Assembly: GCA_011009095.1 (NCBI GenBank)
Contig: VTPC01090618.1
Span: 33,856-97,855 of the forward strand
From: Ignelater luminosus
Taxonomy: Eukaryota > Arthropoda > Insecta > Coleoptera > Elateridae
Length of the DNA stretch: 64,000 bases
Reading direction: 5' to 3'
Positions 29,701-44,700 of this stretch are shown here, piece after piece. Positions within the stretch are counted from its first letter, which is position 1. Each line of letters starts with the position of its first letter. Both the position numbers and the translations under genes were made by a program. The notes under the pieces are model-generated. The model saw only the letters and a program-made list of their open reading frames with translations. It did no database searches and had not been told where the DNA came from.

Positions 29701-32700
29701 TCTATAGCAGGGGTGACAAACTAATTTTAGTTGAGATCTATATATAAAAATCTTTTTTCACAATACATTTGATGGGACGCTGTTCAGAAACATTATCTTC
29801 GTATAAAAAAGCTATAGCTATATTTCCACAATTACAGTAGAACCTTGTTAAGCCCTTTAATTTGGATCTCCAGGTAACCCGGACCAATTTAGGAACCTAT
29901 AAGAGAGAATCTGATGCAGTGGAAGCTTACACGCTTCTTTGTTAGCAAGTAAACTCTACTGTAGACATGTGTTTATTGTATGCCTGACTAGGTGTTAGAA
30001 ATAGTTTTTTAAGGCAGAATTTGCAGAAGTGTAGCAGCTAGCAATTTACTATAGCACAGTTATATCAACATGCGAATAAGATATCCAAACTTGTTTTCGA
30101 TGTATAATTGCATTAAAATGTACAACACAAAATAACTCAAATTCCTAAAAATTAAATAGTATTAATACAAATAAATCAAATTTTGACGACTTACAATGTC
30201 CCCTATTTCTTCTGATAAATATTTTTGAAAATTGCTTTATTGCATTGATTAATTTATCTTTTCTTTTGATAGCCTTTGATTTTCCTTTGTTCTGGCTTCT
30301 TTTGTTTTAAATTTTTAATTGCGGGTACCGCGAGTACGCGAGTACTTGATTAAAGTGCATAGAGGATCTTTCTTATACATGACCTTTCTTATACAATACT
30401 AACCTAACTAAACACAAATAATAACAAATGTCAAATTCTCAACATAAACAAACACGAAAACATTAACTAATAAATAAAACAACATAGATGAATACAAATT
30501 ATTATTTAATTATTCATAACACTAGGCCTAAATCCAACTGATGAAAAGTAAATACCAAATCATTTGCTAGAATATCTAGGACGTTACTTGAGTTTGTATA
30601 AACTCCGCTTTAAGTTACAAAGTTGGTTGGTATTATTTTTGTATCCCTCTGACTGCTGCATGTATGAAGTGGGCCGTGAAATCATGCTTACGACATCATT
30701 TGCCGCCTTTCAAAAAAACGTATTATGTTTGTCATGTTACATGCATTGCACTGTTGTTATGATGGTTGCCTAATCTTATGTTTTTTAATAATTAATAAGT
30801 TAAAATTAGTTGTTAATAAGCAACCGTAAATAACAATAAATTAATAAAATTGGAACACTACAACAAATTTTAGCACAAGCTGTAGCCCAATCAAATTAGA
30901 CTTTTCGAGTGAAAAAATCTCGAGTTTTTAAACTTGGCAGAGTTGTTCATTGGCGTCTAGTGTACAACATACTAGAAGTCCATGGGAGTGGGGGACCCGT
31001 TTAAAGGTTATTCTTTACTCTATGTGCCAAATATCTCCGAAACTATCGGTCCTAGCAAAAAACACTCTATTTAGACAACATTTTCTATAAAAAAGGTTAT
31101 ATTCATTTTTTTGTAGGATTAATAATTTTGAAGATACAGAGCAGAGAGTTCTTAAACTGGGGAGAATCTTATTTATATACTTATTAAAATATTTATGTTA
31201 TATACATGTAATTAAAACTTAATCTAATGCACTAGGTTATTTAATCCAAGAACATTGTAAATTCAATGGATAAATTATAAATGATAGCTCTTTTATCTTC
31301 ATTTATTGTCTCCTTAGCAGTACAAAAATATTCCGTTGTGATATTATTGTTTTCTGCATTTTAGGATGCAACGAGCTGCACAAAATCGAAAACGCCACCT
31401 CAAAGGGATCATAAGAAAAGCTCACGATGAAGAAGAAAAGCTCAAAGAAATAGCCTTTATTAATGAACTTGAAGCTCAAAATAAAAGGTAGAATTTATAA
31501 AATAGAAATCTAATTTAAATAATAATTTAATTACATCATTTTGGTAGACATGACTTTATGCAATTATGTCGTGAACAAAGAGGAAGGATACAAGGTATCC
31601 ATGAAGATCGTAAGAAAAGGCAAGAGGAAAAAGCAGCAAAAGAAGCAGCTGTTGAAGAACGTAGACGTGCTCTTGAAAGAGAACGTCTAGAAAGATTGGA
31701 TCGTTTGCAGGATGAACGCAGACAGAGAGATGAGAGGCAGCTTCAACAGCAGCAGCAAAGGGAAAGAGAAAGGCAAGAACTAGCAAGAGAAAAGGCTAGG
31801 GATCGTGAAGTAATTTACTTAATAATTTCTTTTCTTTACAAATTAATTTTGTTTAAATATTAGGAGCGTTTACAAGCACTTCAAGCACAACAACTTGCTT
31901 CAACAAAAGAACTCCAAAAACGCATAGAACAAAAACAAGAAGAATCTGCTCGTAGGCATGAAGAAAATATGGAGCAGATCCGTCAGCGTGCTCTTGAACT
32001 TTCCATACATCGTTGTCACACTGATGACAATCAAGCACCCAATAATGCTCCATACCCAACTCAGAAAATATGTACTGTTTGCAATGTTTTGGTAAGTTGG
32101 CTAATGAGAAATGAATCATGTATAAAAGTTTAATTTAAAATTCTGTGTTCAGATAAAGTCTGAAGTGTATTTAATGAGCCATTTAAGAGGGCGTAAACAT
32201 CAAGAAGTTGTAAAACAAACAAATACATCAGCTTTAACTACTAAAGAATTAGAACAATTTAATGTGAAACAAATTGTAGATGCACCAGCTGGTAAAGAAG
32301 ATTTCAAAGAGATAGCAGCCAAAGAAAGGGGAAAAGCGTATCGTAAACGATGTAAAAAGATACGACAACGTATGTGTACCAAAGGTGCAGAATTCGAGAG
32401 TGAATACAAACCTTTGCTAATAGAATGCGCGAATAAACGTAGTTTAAATAGGAATGTAAATACGATTGGCAGTATTACGAATCAAGCTATGCAGGGATGG
32501 TCTCCAGCAACTTCTAGTCAGTTAGATAGAATCTTGAATGAATTGAATCGATTGTTTGTTAAAGGTGGAGATGATGATTTGTTAGTGTTTCAAATGGTTG
32601 GAGGCTTTTCTGTTCTTGCAAAATTGCTTACCTTGGGACAGGATTTGCATACACCTATTCCTACAAAGTAAGTTGCAATAGTGGCTATTAGATCTGCTTT

Positions 32701-35700
32701 AGGTTTTTGTTTTGTAGCTAAAGATTATTAGGTTTATAAAGATATGACATTTTCTAATTAATTGCAGGAGTCTAATAATTGCCTGCAACTTGTGGCAAAC
32801 AGCTTGCAAAGGTGATAGAGGTGGTGCAAAGAACTGTGAATATGTGATTTTGTCTAATCGTTTAACTGCGGCTGTGGATTTATTAAATGTTAAGTTACAG
32901 GTAAGTTTAGAATAGTGTTTGAATTTGCTGATACTGATTTCTACAAAGAATATTAATAAACTTAAAAGATCATTTTGATTTTGATTAATTAAAAAATGTT
33001 GTGGTTTATTATCTGAGTTAAATCTAAAATTATGTTTGACTTTGGAGATTCTTTATGCCATAAGTTATAGCTTTAACATATTTAGAAACAGTTTTAATTG
33101 TACACAGAAAACTGTTTTGTATAGTAGTTTGACTCGATTTATTTATTTATTTAATTGATATAATTACATGGTATGCAGCAAGTATGCTTCATTGATTTAC
33201 TCTATATCATTCTAAATGTCATATAATGGATTAGTGTTTGGAGTCCACCTTTTGACAGAAAGAGAAGAAAGTGGCCATTCTACTCACTTACTTTTGTATT
33301 ACTATTATTTATTACCATAATGCAGTGTTACTTTGCAACAACTCTGACAGTTTTTTCAGTAAAACTCTTTAGCGCAGGCACCAAAGGCAGTTAAGTATGT
33401 AAAATGTAAGGACTGGCAACTATGCTTGGATTCTTATACCTGAGACCCTAAATAACAATAAAATTGATATTGCCGGCAGCTGTGTTGGTCTCTTTGTTTA
33501 CTTTCAGCATAGTAAGACAATAAACTCATTGCTTGCCTTCAAACTGGACTGGGTGTGATCGATAGATTCTAGTGGTGGTATTATGCATTTAAGAGGTTTT
33601 CATTAAGTTCCTGGTAGGATTGGAGAACGAGCGGATCAAAGTTACAAAAGAGCGTTTTTTTGGCATACTTGTTTTCTAGATCTCGAAAACCACCACGCAG
33701 ATTTTGAAGATTTTTGAGTACTGTCACCCCACTCCCTGGTAAAAGGGTTGGGGGAGCAAAGGTCGATAAACCGTCCGTCCTTAGTGCCTGGAACAAGGAG
33801 TTTGGGATTTCCATTTCGAACGAAAAATACTCATAGAGGGAGATAAAGAAGAGATAAGAGGACTAAATTTGGCATGTATTCTAAGGGTGTTCCGAGGCAC
33901 CTTCTAAACAGAAACAATTACCGCTAGGAAAGTAAACACGGGCGCCGTGCAGGTCCGGCTTGACGCTAAATTACCAATTCACGGAAATGCTCTAAATTAC
34001 TTCATATTCGAATCCTATATAGACCGACCCTTCTTAGCAGCTGTGCGAAAAAATGATCCGATTCGCGTTTGTTTTTCTCCATCGGAAAACCAAAAATGGA
34101 GCGTTTTGTGCTGTACCTTGAGAACGAAAAGTTGTATTGACGTGAGACTTCTTTTGTTGTATAGGCTAGAGTATAGGCTTTCATATGTATGCGGTTCGAC
34201 TTATCTTCAACTGTTTGTCGGTACATCTATTTCAAAAAAATTGACGTGATGTATCTTTGACGTTGTACAGCGCTCTTATTTGTGGTACTTAATCGAAACG
34301 GTTTGCATCATTGCATAACCCCATCGATCGTCTCGATTGTCTTCAATTACATATTGGGAGTGGCACCCCAAAAAAACGCCATCTTTCGGGTGAAAAAAGC
34401 GAAAAACCAAAACTAGTGCAGAATGGACCGCGGTATCGAAACAAAAGAAGATCGGGAGATGAAATTAATACCGTTGGTATTTCAGCCGCTACACACGTTC
34501 CAATTGAAAAATCTCAGAAATTCGAAAATCCTGTGTCTAGAGCTGGGGGTGCCGAAACCTCGTTTAACGCCATCTGGAGTGCTTATTTAATAGGTAATTA
34601 ATCGCGAAACAGGCACCAATCGATGCGCTACATAGTACTACATCTACCACCTACGTCAGACTTAAATGGGAGTAAATTCCTGATTTTTAAGGGAGGGTAA
34701 TTCCGTCCGGCACCCCCATAATCAATGCATCCGATTTTTAAATGGGAATCGATGAAGTCCCGTTTGCTGATGCCTATGAAATAATTAGTTTCTTCACATC
34801 TTCTATGGGACGAGCCGAAAAGTGACGAATGTATCCCGACTTCGTACGCCACTGACGCCCTTCCCAATAAGGGGATTAAGATGTTTCTCAGGTAGAAAGG
34901 TAGCTGGGACATTCATTGGTACGGTAATGCTAAAGCACCTCAGATGGGGAAATATGCAAAGGCAGCAGAGCTCTTGCAAGAGACCTCTACATTCTATATT
35001 AATTTACATTGGGTTAAATGGGAAAACTTTGTAACGGGAAAAAGCCGAAAAAGAGGCCTAATGCCCGTTACGGATTTTGGAAGATGTTCAGTCCCGTAGC
35101 TCGAAGTCGAAGATGGGGGGTTCAACCTAAACTTACCTTTGAAATAAAAGGAAAAGCTTTCAAACTTACTAAAACTCTCAAGATAACTCAAAGATGGTAA
35201 AACCTAAGGGCGTCCAGAAGCTGAAGATCGAAACACTATGTCGGCCTACGCAGCTTCCCGCAGACCAACACCCTGTATAAATGTGCTTTTGAAAATTATC
35301 AACCTGTATATAGGTACACTTATGTTGACAGGTAGGGCGATAGGTATTTATAACCCTGGACGTACTTACATTAAAAAAGGTGCTTTTCCAATAGACTTAC
35401 CCGGGGAAAATTGTAAAATTATTTAGTTTAAAACTAAACAAATAAACAGCACCCCTTTATGGCTAGACTGGAGAATTACTATTAAATAAACAAAAGATGG
35501 TTACGTTAATTAATTCTGTCGGTTAGCAGCATCGATTCCTGCATGTGTGGGGTTTCTCCACCTAGTGACTTTATTTATAACAATCTACCAAAAAAAATAG
35601 TAATAATTAATTTAACGTTCCTCTTTCCCGGGACTGGCTCACAATCAGTGCATAGAGGTTTATTTATCCTGAAAATCTTATAGGAACAAACGGAGACACA

Positions 35701-38700
35701 ATAAAACTAAACAAGGTTATACAGTATCTATTTATTTATGCCCTGATAGGAGAAAGAAAAAAAGAAAAGAAAGAAACGTAAATACTTAAAGAAACAACAT
35801 ATGTAGGTGTCAACACAGTTAAGTTATTAACATTACCTTCACATCAATAAATGTATTAAATCTTACAAATATTTGAATAGTAAACGATAAGATAATTTGT
35901 AATTTTAAATTGTAAACAGAGTTTTCTTACATAAAATTACATAACTTATTTGTTACAAGTTTACTACTAACTGACTAACTAAAATTATCCAACTGTTTCA
36001 AAATTATTCTGTTTAAAGCTATCTAAGTTATTTAATACGAGATTATTTCTGAAAGACTGCAGAGTGTATTACAACAATATTTTAAAGCGTAACTAAATTT
36101 AATTCAAATTCGTTCTCAGAGGTTTTTAGGACGAAATGTCGCATAAAATATAAAATTTTGAATGAACAAATTAACAAAGAAAAAAGAAAAGAAATAACTT
36201 ATCTTAATTATCATTCCATTGGTGGCGTCCGGAGCGGGGAAAGGAAGGAGTTTTATTCGCAGCGTTTTGGCGGGAACTCCAACAAACAGGTTCTTCGATT
36301 CGCTAACCAGATTTCGCACCACGACAAAATGTAGATTGAATTTATCCTAATTCTCCCGGCCTTTAAGATTTATTAAATTTACGATGGCTATCGTACGTCC
36401 AAAGTTATTAGAAACGAGTTTTAAAAAAAACCATACGTATACTTTTATGCAAGCAGAGCGCCGCTAGCACAATCTCGTGTTATTCTTTCGGTCACAAACT
36501 TAGCAAACAAATTGCCCACACATCAAGAAAGTTATCACGGCTGATATGCCGAACTTATTTACTAGCCCACACAATATTTGGTCCGTTAAGGCGGTGTTTT
36601 TTTGAAATTTTACAAGACTTCTCTTGTATAATAAAATTCTTAACACCAAAAATTAAACTGCACAACGGACTCGTAAAAAGAAAACGTTCGTGCGCTTGCT
36701 ATTGTAGTTTACAGGACGAAGACCGGAGAGCAAGTGACGCTTCGGGCGGTTTCGCCTTGCGGGCGGTCACCCTTTCACGTGATGACTCGAATTAACACAA
36801 ACGGAGGGTAATATGCATGGGACCTGTTATTAGAAATGGAAAATTTTAAAGCCGACTCGGCGGTGTAAACGGTACTTGAATGTTCGCACCGCTTCAAAGG
36901 AGCAATTACTTCTCGGAATTCCATCGGCTTCAGCGACAGGAAAAATCCTGTCGAAACATAAATTATCAAGCCTCGACGCAAAAAATATAATTTTATAAAG
37001 TAAAATAAACGTCCCAATAAATGAATTTCTATTCAATAAAATAAACCAATGTAAATTTTACAATAGGAAAAAAGGAATAAATATCTACTTCTAACTTAAA
37101 TTGAGATAGAAGTCGAATGTTTACGCATTAATTTAAAATGACATTACAAATTGAGGGGTGGCCAGCCACAGGAAATTTTATTGCAACATGAAAAAGACCG
37201 TTTGCGGGAAAGTAGGAAACAATCTTTTGCTTGCCGATATCTTCATCCGTGTACACAGGATGTTTTGAAATAGTTGCTAAATTCGAATAAAGCTGCACGC
37301 CACTGGTGAGCGTACCAGAAAGTCTGTTCGCACAGTTTTAAAAGATCCTGTTAGGAAGGTACTTTCTATATATAGTGTGCAAGTTTCACGTCTATCGTCC
37401 AATAAATAAAAAAATTATTAATTTTAAGGCTTACATTAGGGTAAATGGAGAGAATTTGGTGAGATGCAGCTAGACAAAATGTAGGAGTTGCATCGGAAAC
37501 AGTGTCAGTTGCAGTATTTCGAGATAGTTCCTAAATTTGAATGAAAGTTTAAGCTACTGGTGAGCATAGTAGAAAGTTCTCCCTGTAAATTGCGCAAGTA
37601 ACACGTTTATCGTTCAGAAAATGAAAAAGTTATTAAAGCAAAGGCTTAGCACAACATGTCTGATATCTGTGAAAGAGAAACACGCGGTAAAATGTCACAA
37701 AACACGAACGTCTTTTAAACTACCCAAGCGAGAGCAAACAACATCACAGCATGACTCGCTCATACCTCCCATACTGCCACTTACTTTCCGCCTTTTTTCT
37801 ATACTCATTAAATATTCCCAACTGAAGAATCTCGTGCCAATCTTTACCCTTAAAAGTCATCTAGATACGAGCACACCAAACACAAGCTACTCCAAACTTT
37901 CCTTCCAGCACCCAAACCCACAATTGGCTCAAACTCCCACTTTCTTCTGCGTCACCTTTGCTAGCCCCTGAAATGCTGATCGAACACAATTTTAGTCCAT
38001 TGATTATAAAGGGTTTTCCAATAAGAGGTGTTATTTTGATATTCAAAGAAAAGTGCCATTTTTTAATATAAATGATCGAATGTTTATTTCATTATAAAGA
38101 GGAAGGTATGCCGTTAATAGTGGAAAATAACATCAGGCAAATGACCACCACGACCACGCTTACAGGACAATATCCTTTTCATGAAATTTTCCATAACCAA
38201 AGCGCAAAGTGGCTGCCCTATGTCCTCGATAGCCTCACGAATTCCATCTTTGAGGTCTTGAATCGACGCTGGGCTGTTGGCGTAGACCTTCTCTTTCACG
38301 TGGCCCCAAGGAAAGAAGTCGCAAGGTGTTAAATCACAAGATCTCGGTGGCCAATTGTGATCACCTCTTCGAGAGATAACACGGTCCGGAAACTTTTTCC
38401 GTAAAAGATCAATGGTTTCGTTGCTTGTGTGGCACGTAGCGCCGTCTTGTTGAAAGTAAACGTTGTCCAGATCAATACCATCCAATTCCGGCCATAAAAA
38501 ATCGTTAATCATCTCTCGATAGCGCAATCCAGTCACCGTAACTGTTGCTCCAGCCTCATTTTCGAAAAAGTAAGGTCCAATGACTCCGCCGGACCATAAA
38601 CCGCACCAAACAGTCACACGTTGAGGATAGAGAGACTTTTCAACAATAACTCTTGGATTTTCTGAGCCCCAGATCCGACAATTTTGCTTGTTGACGAAGC

Positions 38701-41700
38701 CACCGAGGTGGAAATGGGCCTCATCACTCAAGATGATTTTTCGATGGAATTCTGGATCATTTTCATGCATTTCAACGACCCAATCAGCACAGACACGACG
38801 TTGTTGATGATCGGCCGGCTTGAGTTCTTGTGTTAACTGGACTTTATAAGCCTTAAGACCCAAATCTTTATGCAAAATACGGTGTAATGACGTTTGTGGA
38901 ATGGCTAATTCCAAAGAACGACGAGGAATGGACAAACCTGGGTTTTCTTTAACACTTTCGGCTACAACAGCAATATTCTCGGCTGTTCTTGAGCGACGTG
39001 CACGGGTTTTATTCTTCACATCACTAACTTGTCCCAAGAGCTCGAATTTTTTCACCAATTTCTGTATTGCGGTCCGACAAGGTGCTTCACGGTGACCCAA
39101 AAATGTTCGAGTTTTACGAACCGTCTCTGCCAAATTTTCACCATTTTTATAGTGAATTTTAATAATTTCAATGCGTTGTTGAAGCGTGTATCGTTCCATA
39201 TTTATTAATGGCGTAGTTTCTACTTGTCAAATGTCAAAAAATGATAGCTTCAAAAGTGACATCTACCGAAATAGCGGCCTATTCAAAATAACACCTCTTA
39301 TTGGAAAACCCTTTACTTTATTTGCCTATGAAAAGAGAAGTGGTAACTTGTACTCACCACAAATGACAAGCGACCTTTGCCAGAGTCTTTGATTCAGTCC
39401 TGTAAATGTACGTCGGATTGTCGAACAATGGCTTGTAGTTGCAAAAAATCCAAATTAACTTGTATTTCGTTGTGCAAGTGTGTAAACAATGATTGTCAAA
39501 ATAAAAATGACTGATTATTTCTTTTTCTTTCATATATTTATCTTTAAATTTGCCTTTTCTTATTAAATAATTTTTTATCAACAATTTGTGATTTTGTTAT
39601 TGATAATTTTTGTTTTTATTTCATTTGACAACCTATTATTACCTTTAATCATAAGAAAAAACTATCTATTGTCACTAAAATAATCATTAAAATGACTCCA
39701 TAGCTTGTGCTCAATCGACTTATTTGATACGTCAGGGAGGGGGTATAAAACAAATTGGACCATTAAATTTACCGGCAACATCTGACGTATTAATCTTTAA
39801 GCTTTTCTGAGCTTATATCGATAGATAACATGCGGTCTTCACATTTTGCACACTCAACTCCATCCAGCTCCCAGTCTAATTAGTAATAATAAGGTTATTG
39901 AGAGGTGGCTGATATACAGTGTGTCCCATATCGAGTGGGATTGCATGGGTAACTTTCTTATTATTATAGTTAGAGATTTGGTTAAATGGACAATGTTGTG
40001 CAATTTTGTATGCCGATTCAGATTTAGGTTAGAAAAGTTTAAAATAGAAAGTCAATTATCTCCTTAATTTAAAAAGCTATGTAAAAAGTTTTAATATGAA
40101 AGTTGCTTGCTTCGATGAGATACACTTAAAAATGATGACAAAACAAAATTCAAGATGGCGGATTCCGACATATTAATCATAACTTTCTTTTTTTAAATGG
40201 GCACCATATTGAATTTTAGGAAAAGTTTCCATCTATTCGCTCCATCTTGCCGTTCCATTAGAATTACCCCGTTTTCGTCTTTGATCGTACAATTTCTTTA
40301 TTTTCGTACGCTCAGTAAGGGTTTTATATTTTTATAAGCTCCGTCTATTTTCCCTATCTTTAAATCATTTTCTATTTCTTCACATTTTTGAGCTATGTAT
40401 CGATTCTTGACTATTTTGCTTCTCTGTTTGTTCTGTTTCTTAGTATTTTGTATTGTGCTTGGTGTTCTTTGTGCAAATTTTTAAGTTTTCTTCTTTCTTC
40501 TATGAGTATTATTACCTTTGTAATCCATGGCTTTCTACTCTGTCGTGTCTTTTTTCCTAGAACTCTGTCCGCAGTTTCTGTTACACTCTCTTTAATCTTT
40601 TCCCATACGTTCTCATTATTTATCTTTATTATTTTCTTTGTTGTAAAATTCCGAGCTACTGTTTCTTTAAAGTTTTTGTTTGTTATTTCTTCCTTAAGTT
40701 TTTCTAAGTCCCATTCCGGATTTACTCTCTTCATTATTCTTTTACATTTTAAGTTACTCTTCATCATAACCAAATTGTTGTCGCTGTCAATATCTGCTCT
40801 TGGGTAGCTTTTATAATCTTTTATTTGGTTTCTAAATCTTTGTTTTGTTAAGATATAGTCAACTTGGTATCACCCTCTATTTTCTGGCATTGTCCACGTA
40901 TAACGTCTGCGGACGCGGTTTTGGAAAAGGGTATTTGCCACTACTAATTCATGTTTGGCACAAAATTCTATTAATCGAGTTCCTCTTTCGTTTCTTTTCC
41001 CCAATCCGCTGATCTACTATCTCTGTATAAAGAAAATATGAAACAAAATAGTTTTAGCAAATCTACAAACATTTTAAATATACATCAGCTTAGATCACAG
41101 CTCGGAAGATTTTTATTTACATAAAAAAAACCGTAAACACACGTAAATAAATTTCTGAATTTTTGTGGCTGCAGGCTGTCACGAGAACATGCGCAAATAT
41201 GCGCAAAACACTTCGTCATTTACAAGTATGTGCAGACAGGTACGTATTGTGAGACTGTTTTTTTTATTTCCACTTCGGCTCTATTTAATGAACAGTCTTC
41301 CCTCTTTTCTTGTCTCTGGTGTACCGTACGTTCCAGGGAAAAGGGAACATAAGGAAAGCCTGTGTAAAATCTCAGAATCGTTTTATTATTAGTAATTTTT
41401 TTTATTTGGTTCTGACGTTTGCCAACATTTAATTACGTATTACACATATTGCAACTTCCACAACAATTGTGCGTTTATTTTACTTAAATGATTAAAATTG
41501 TAGAATATCTAGACTTTTTCTAAACAATCTTCGAGTAGCAATTGCCAGTATTTAAGAAAAAAATCAAATGTAAACTGCATGACACTAGTGAAATTACGTT
41601 TTGGTTATGTTCACCAATCTTTTCTAATTTCTACTTTTACTATTGTTATGGCAATACCTAAAATGGAATTTCAGCGTATAAACTATCTTAAGCCGTACAA

Positions 41701-44700
41701 ACTAAGTGTGACAAGTTCACAAATGTATTATCTGTTGTGTTGATTTACATCAAGTTTGACGAAGAGTTGCATCATGAAACTTATCTACTCTTCTTGGAAG
41801 GTAGGATAACAGTCATTTATGTGGTAAACTGGTATAATTGGAATTATAAACAAATAAAAAGCATCAGTGTTATAATACTCCATTACAACACTAGCACTGT
41901 AATAACTGTCATAAAGGTGCAGCACATGAAAATTACGTCCAAAATAAACAGTATGGTTTCAGCAAGTGAATGAATTATTGTTATGCAATTGCCATACATC
42001 CGAAAATTCACAAGAAATAAATTAAAAGGTTTCACATTATTTTACATGTAGGGGGAATATTGGAAAATCTAATTTATAAGAATAAGAAAAGAAGATTCTT
42101 TGCAATTGTTATTAGTACTTCTTTTGGAATCATTGTTTTGTTGTAGTACGACTAAAAAATTTTTAAAACCTACATGGAAAAATAATTGTTCTTCCTTACA
42201 ATATAATGGGTATTATCAGAATTTTACTTACTTCATTTTCTAAAATTTTTTGCTCTTCGCTCTTCTGTTTTGGCCGCTTTATTATCAATTTTATTTTTTT
42301 TATCTCTTAATTATCAGCACCTATGTTATTCTTTTTATCCTTGTCAAGGAAACTTTAATTAGATTTCTTATTACCTAGTTGACAAGTGAAATTCAGTAAA
42401 TGTGCCTTAAATTTATTTTTCTTCGGACACGCGTATGATATATTGGATTTTATTTTGTAATTTAGCTTCTAAATAATACCTTTTTTCCATTTTTTATTGT
42501 GATGTTTAACAAATTAAAAAAATAATAATTTTTGTAAAGATGCCGACAGATAATAGCCTTGCTAATATTTAAAATTCTGATTTTCTGCACAATACAAAAC
42601 TCAATCCGATTGGTGTCGCCCTCGCACGGTACAAATTGAAACTCAATTTCAAAGACCAAAAAATATTCCGGGTTACTCCTACAACAAACACTTGTTTGGT
42701 TGCTTCGACGTTTATTCTTTAGCGAACGGAATTCTCGGCTAGTTCGTCTTCTGCATTAAGGGTTAAAATCGCTACGGATACACACTTTTTTTTTAATGTC
42801 GCTCGAGACGGAAGGGGAGAATGCATTAGCGCCAAGCTTTTAGTAGCGGTGAGAGCTGAATGTCTTGCCTATAAAATGGGATGCACGTTATGAATTTTTA
42901 TGTTTATACTCTTCTTTTTTTTTGAAGGTGTTAGTTTTATACGAGGACTTTCCGTTTTATAAAAGGGTTATGATTTTTCTGTAAAATATTAAAAATTTGT
43001 TTTTCTTTTTGTCTGAACGCAGCAGTATCGAATAATGGAAAAAGTATAGGTAGTAAAATATTCATGTGCTACATATATTTAATCGGATTTAAAGAGATTC
43101 TATACTCCATTATTGTAAAGAAAATGGTACAAATCTTTTCTCTGGTATAATTTGATAGATATCTTAAAACTTATAAGGTTTTTTCAAAATACATTTGTTA
43201 AATTCATTAAATAATGTAATAAGAATTGACCATTTGAGTAGTTAGCAGGCTGAAATTTTGTTTTTGTTTTGTTTCTTCCAGTTGTTTTTTAATATCAAAG
43301 CCAACACTAAAACTTTAAATATACGAGTTGGTAGTATATGAATATAAAAGAATACAGCCTACCTAAAATAATGTGAATAAACTGTTCTAGATATTACAAT
43401 TGTTTTATCATTGTTTTCTTATTACTGAAATGCATGACCCACTTTGATGAAACTTTTCTTGTAGTTTTCACATTAATAAATTTAACATGAAACACAATGT
43501 AGGCGCTGAAGAAATAAATCGTTTAACTTATTTACAATTTTGTAACGGTGGTTAATTACATGGTTAATTATAAAAAGCCAGTTAGTGTAAACATACCAAG
43601 ATAAGATAGTACAGAAGAAGATAACCTGAAAGAAATCGATCACAATGTTTAGAGACAATACAAGTACAGAATTAACCTTAAATTTTAAGCAAGACCAATT
43701 AAGTACATCTAATGTACATATTATTCCGACGGCAGATTGCAAATATTTTTATTTCAATGCTTTCATTAAATTTTGCCAATGAAATTTAGAGACATTAATC
43801 TATGACTGTCATAAAATTACTTTCTTATTAGAGTTTTGTTTTAATAGCAAGATTAAATTTTGTTTGAGTGTAGTCGGATTGAAAAGTCTTAAAATTAAGA
43901 ACAAGACAAAACTATTAAAAGAAAGTTTTCTATATTAAATCTTTAGTAAATACAATACACGTTCATATTATTTCATATCTAAGCCGCTATGGAAGTATAA
44001 TTGGAAAAGTCCTCCTTTTTCTTTGACCTGAGACACTTGAGAAAATCCTGAACAACTGCGACCAACATTTCTTCAGGTCAGAAATGTCACGTTTTCAATA
44101 TGTAAGGTAATAACTGGCAGGTTATATGGAGAAATGAATGTATATGATTGATCTCTGAAAAATTTGTAATTTAATTGAGGGCATAATGAACAGCTGCAAC
44201 AAATTTCTAGAATTTTTGAGCACTCCAACTTCGGCTACGATCTTTAACTTTAGGGATGTCATTACTTGTTTTGAGCATGAGAAATTACTACTGTCAACAA
44301 AATTTTGTTTTTTGGAATCATATTCATTGACCTACTGCTACAATTACAGCAGACAAATATGAAACCACATTTTGGTAGTTTTTGTAGACAGTGAAGACAA
44401 CCTTTCTCATAACATAGTAGGGCAATAGAATTCTTTTGACGAAGAATTTAACAGAATATTTTCAAATTAATTTACCTTTGAGTATTACGTGTAGTAAATT
44501 TCCATAGATATTCTTAAAAAAGTTGAAGGCAGTTGTTGTCTTATGGAAGGTCGATGGAGCAGGTGTTTATGGGTAGTGAAATGATACGTTTTGGAGGGAG
44601 ACAATTATGATTAACCCATAAGCAAATTTTACCTAGAGATGGAGCATAAATTGAGAATCATTGAGTAATAGACAATAAGAATAGGGGATCGAAAAGAAAT

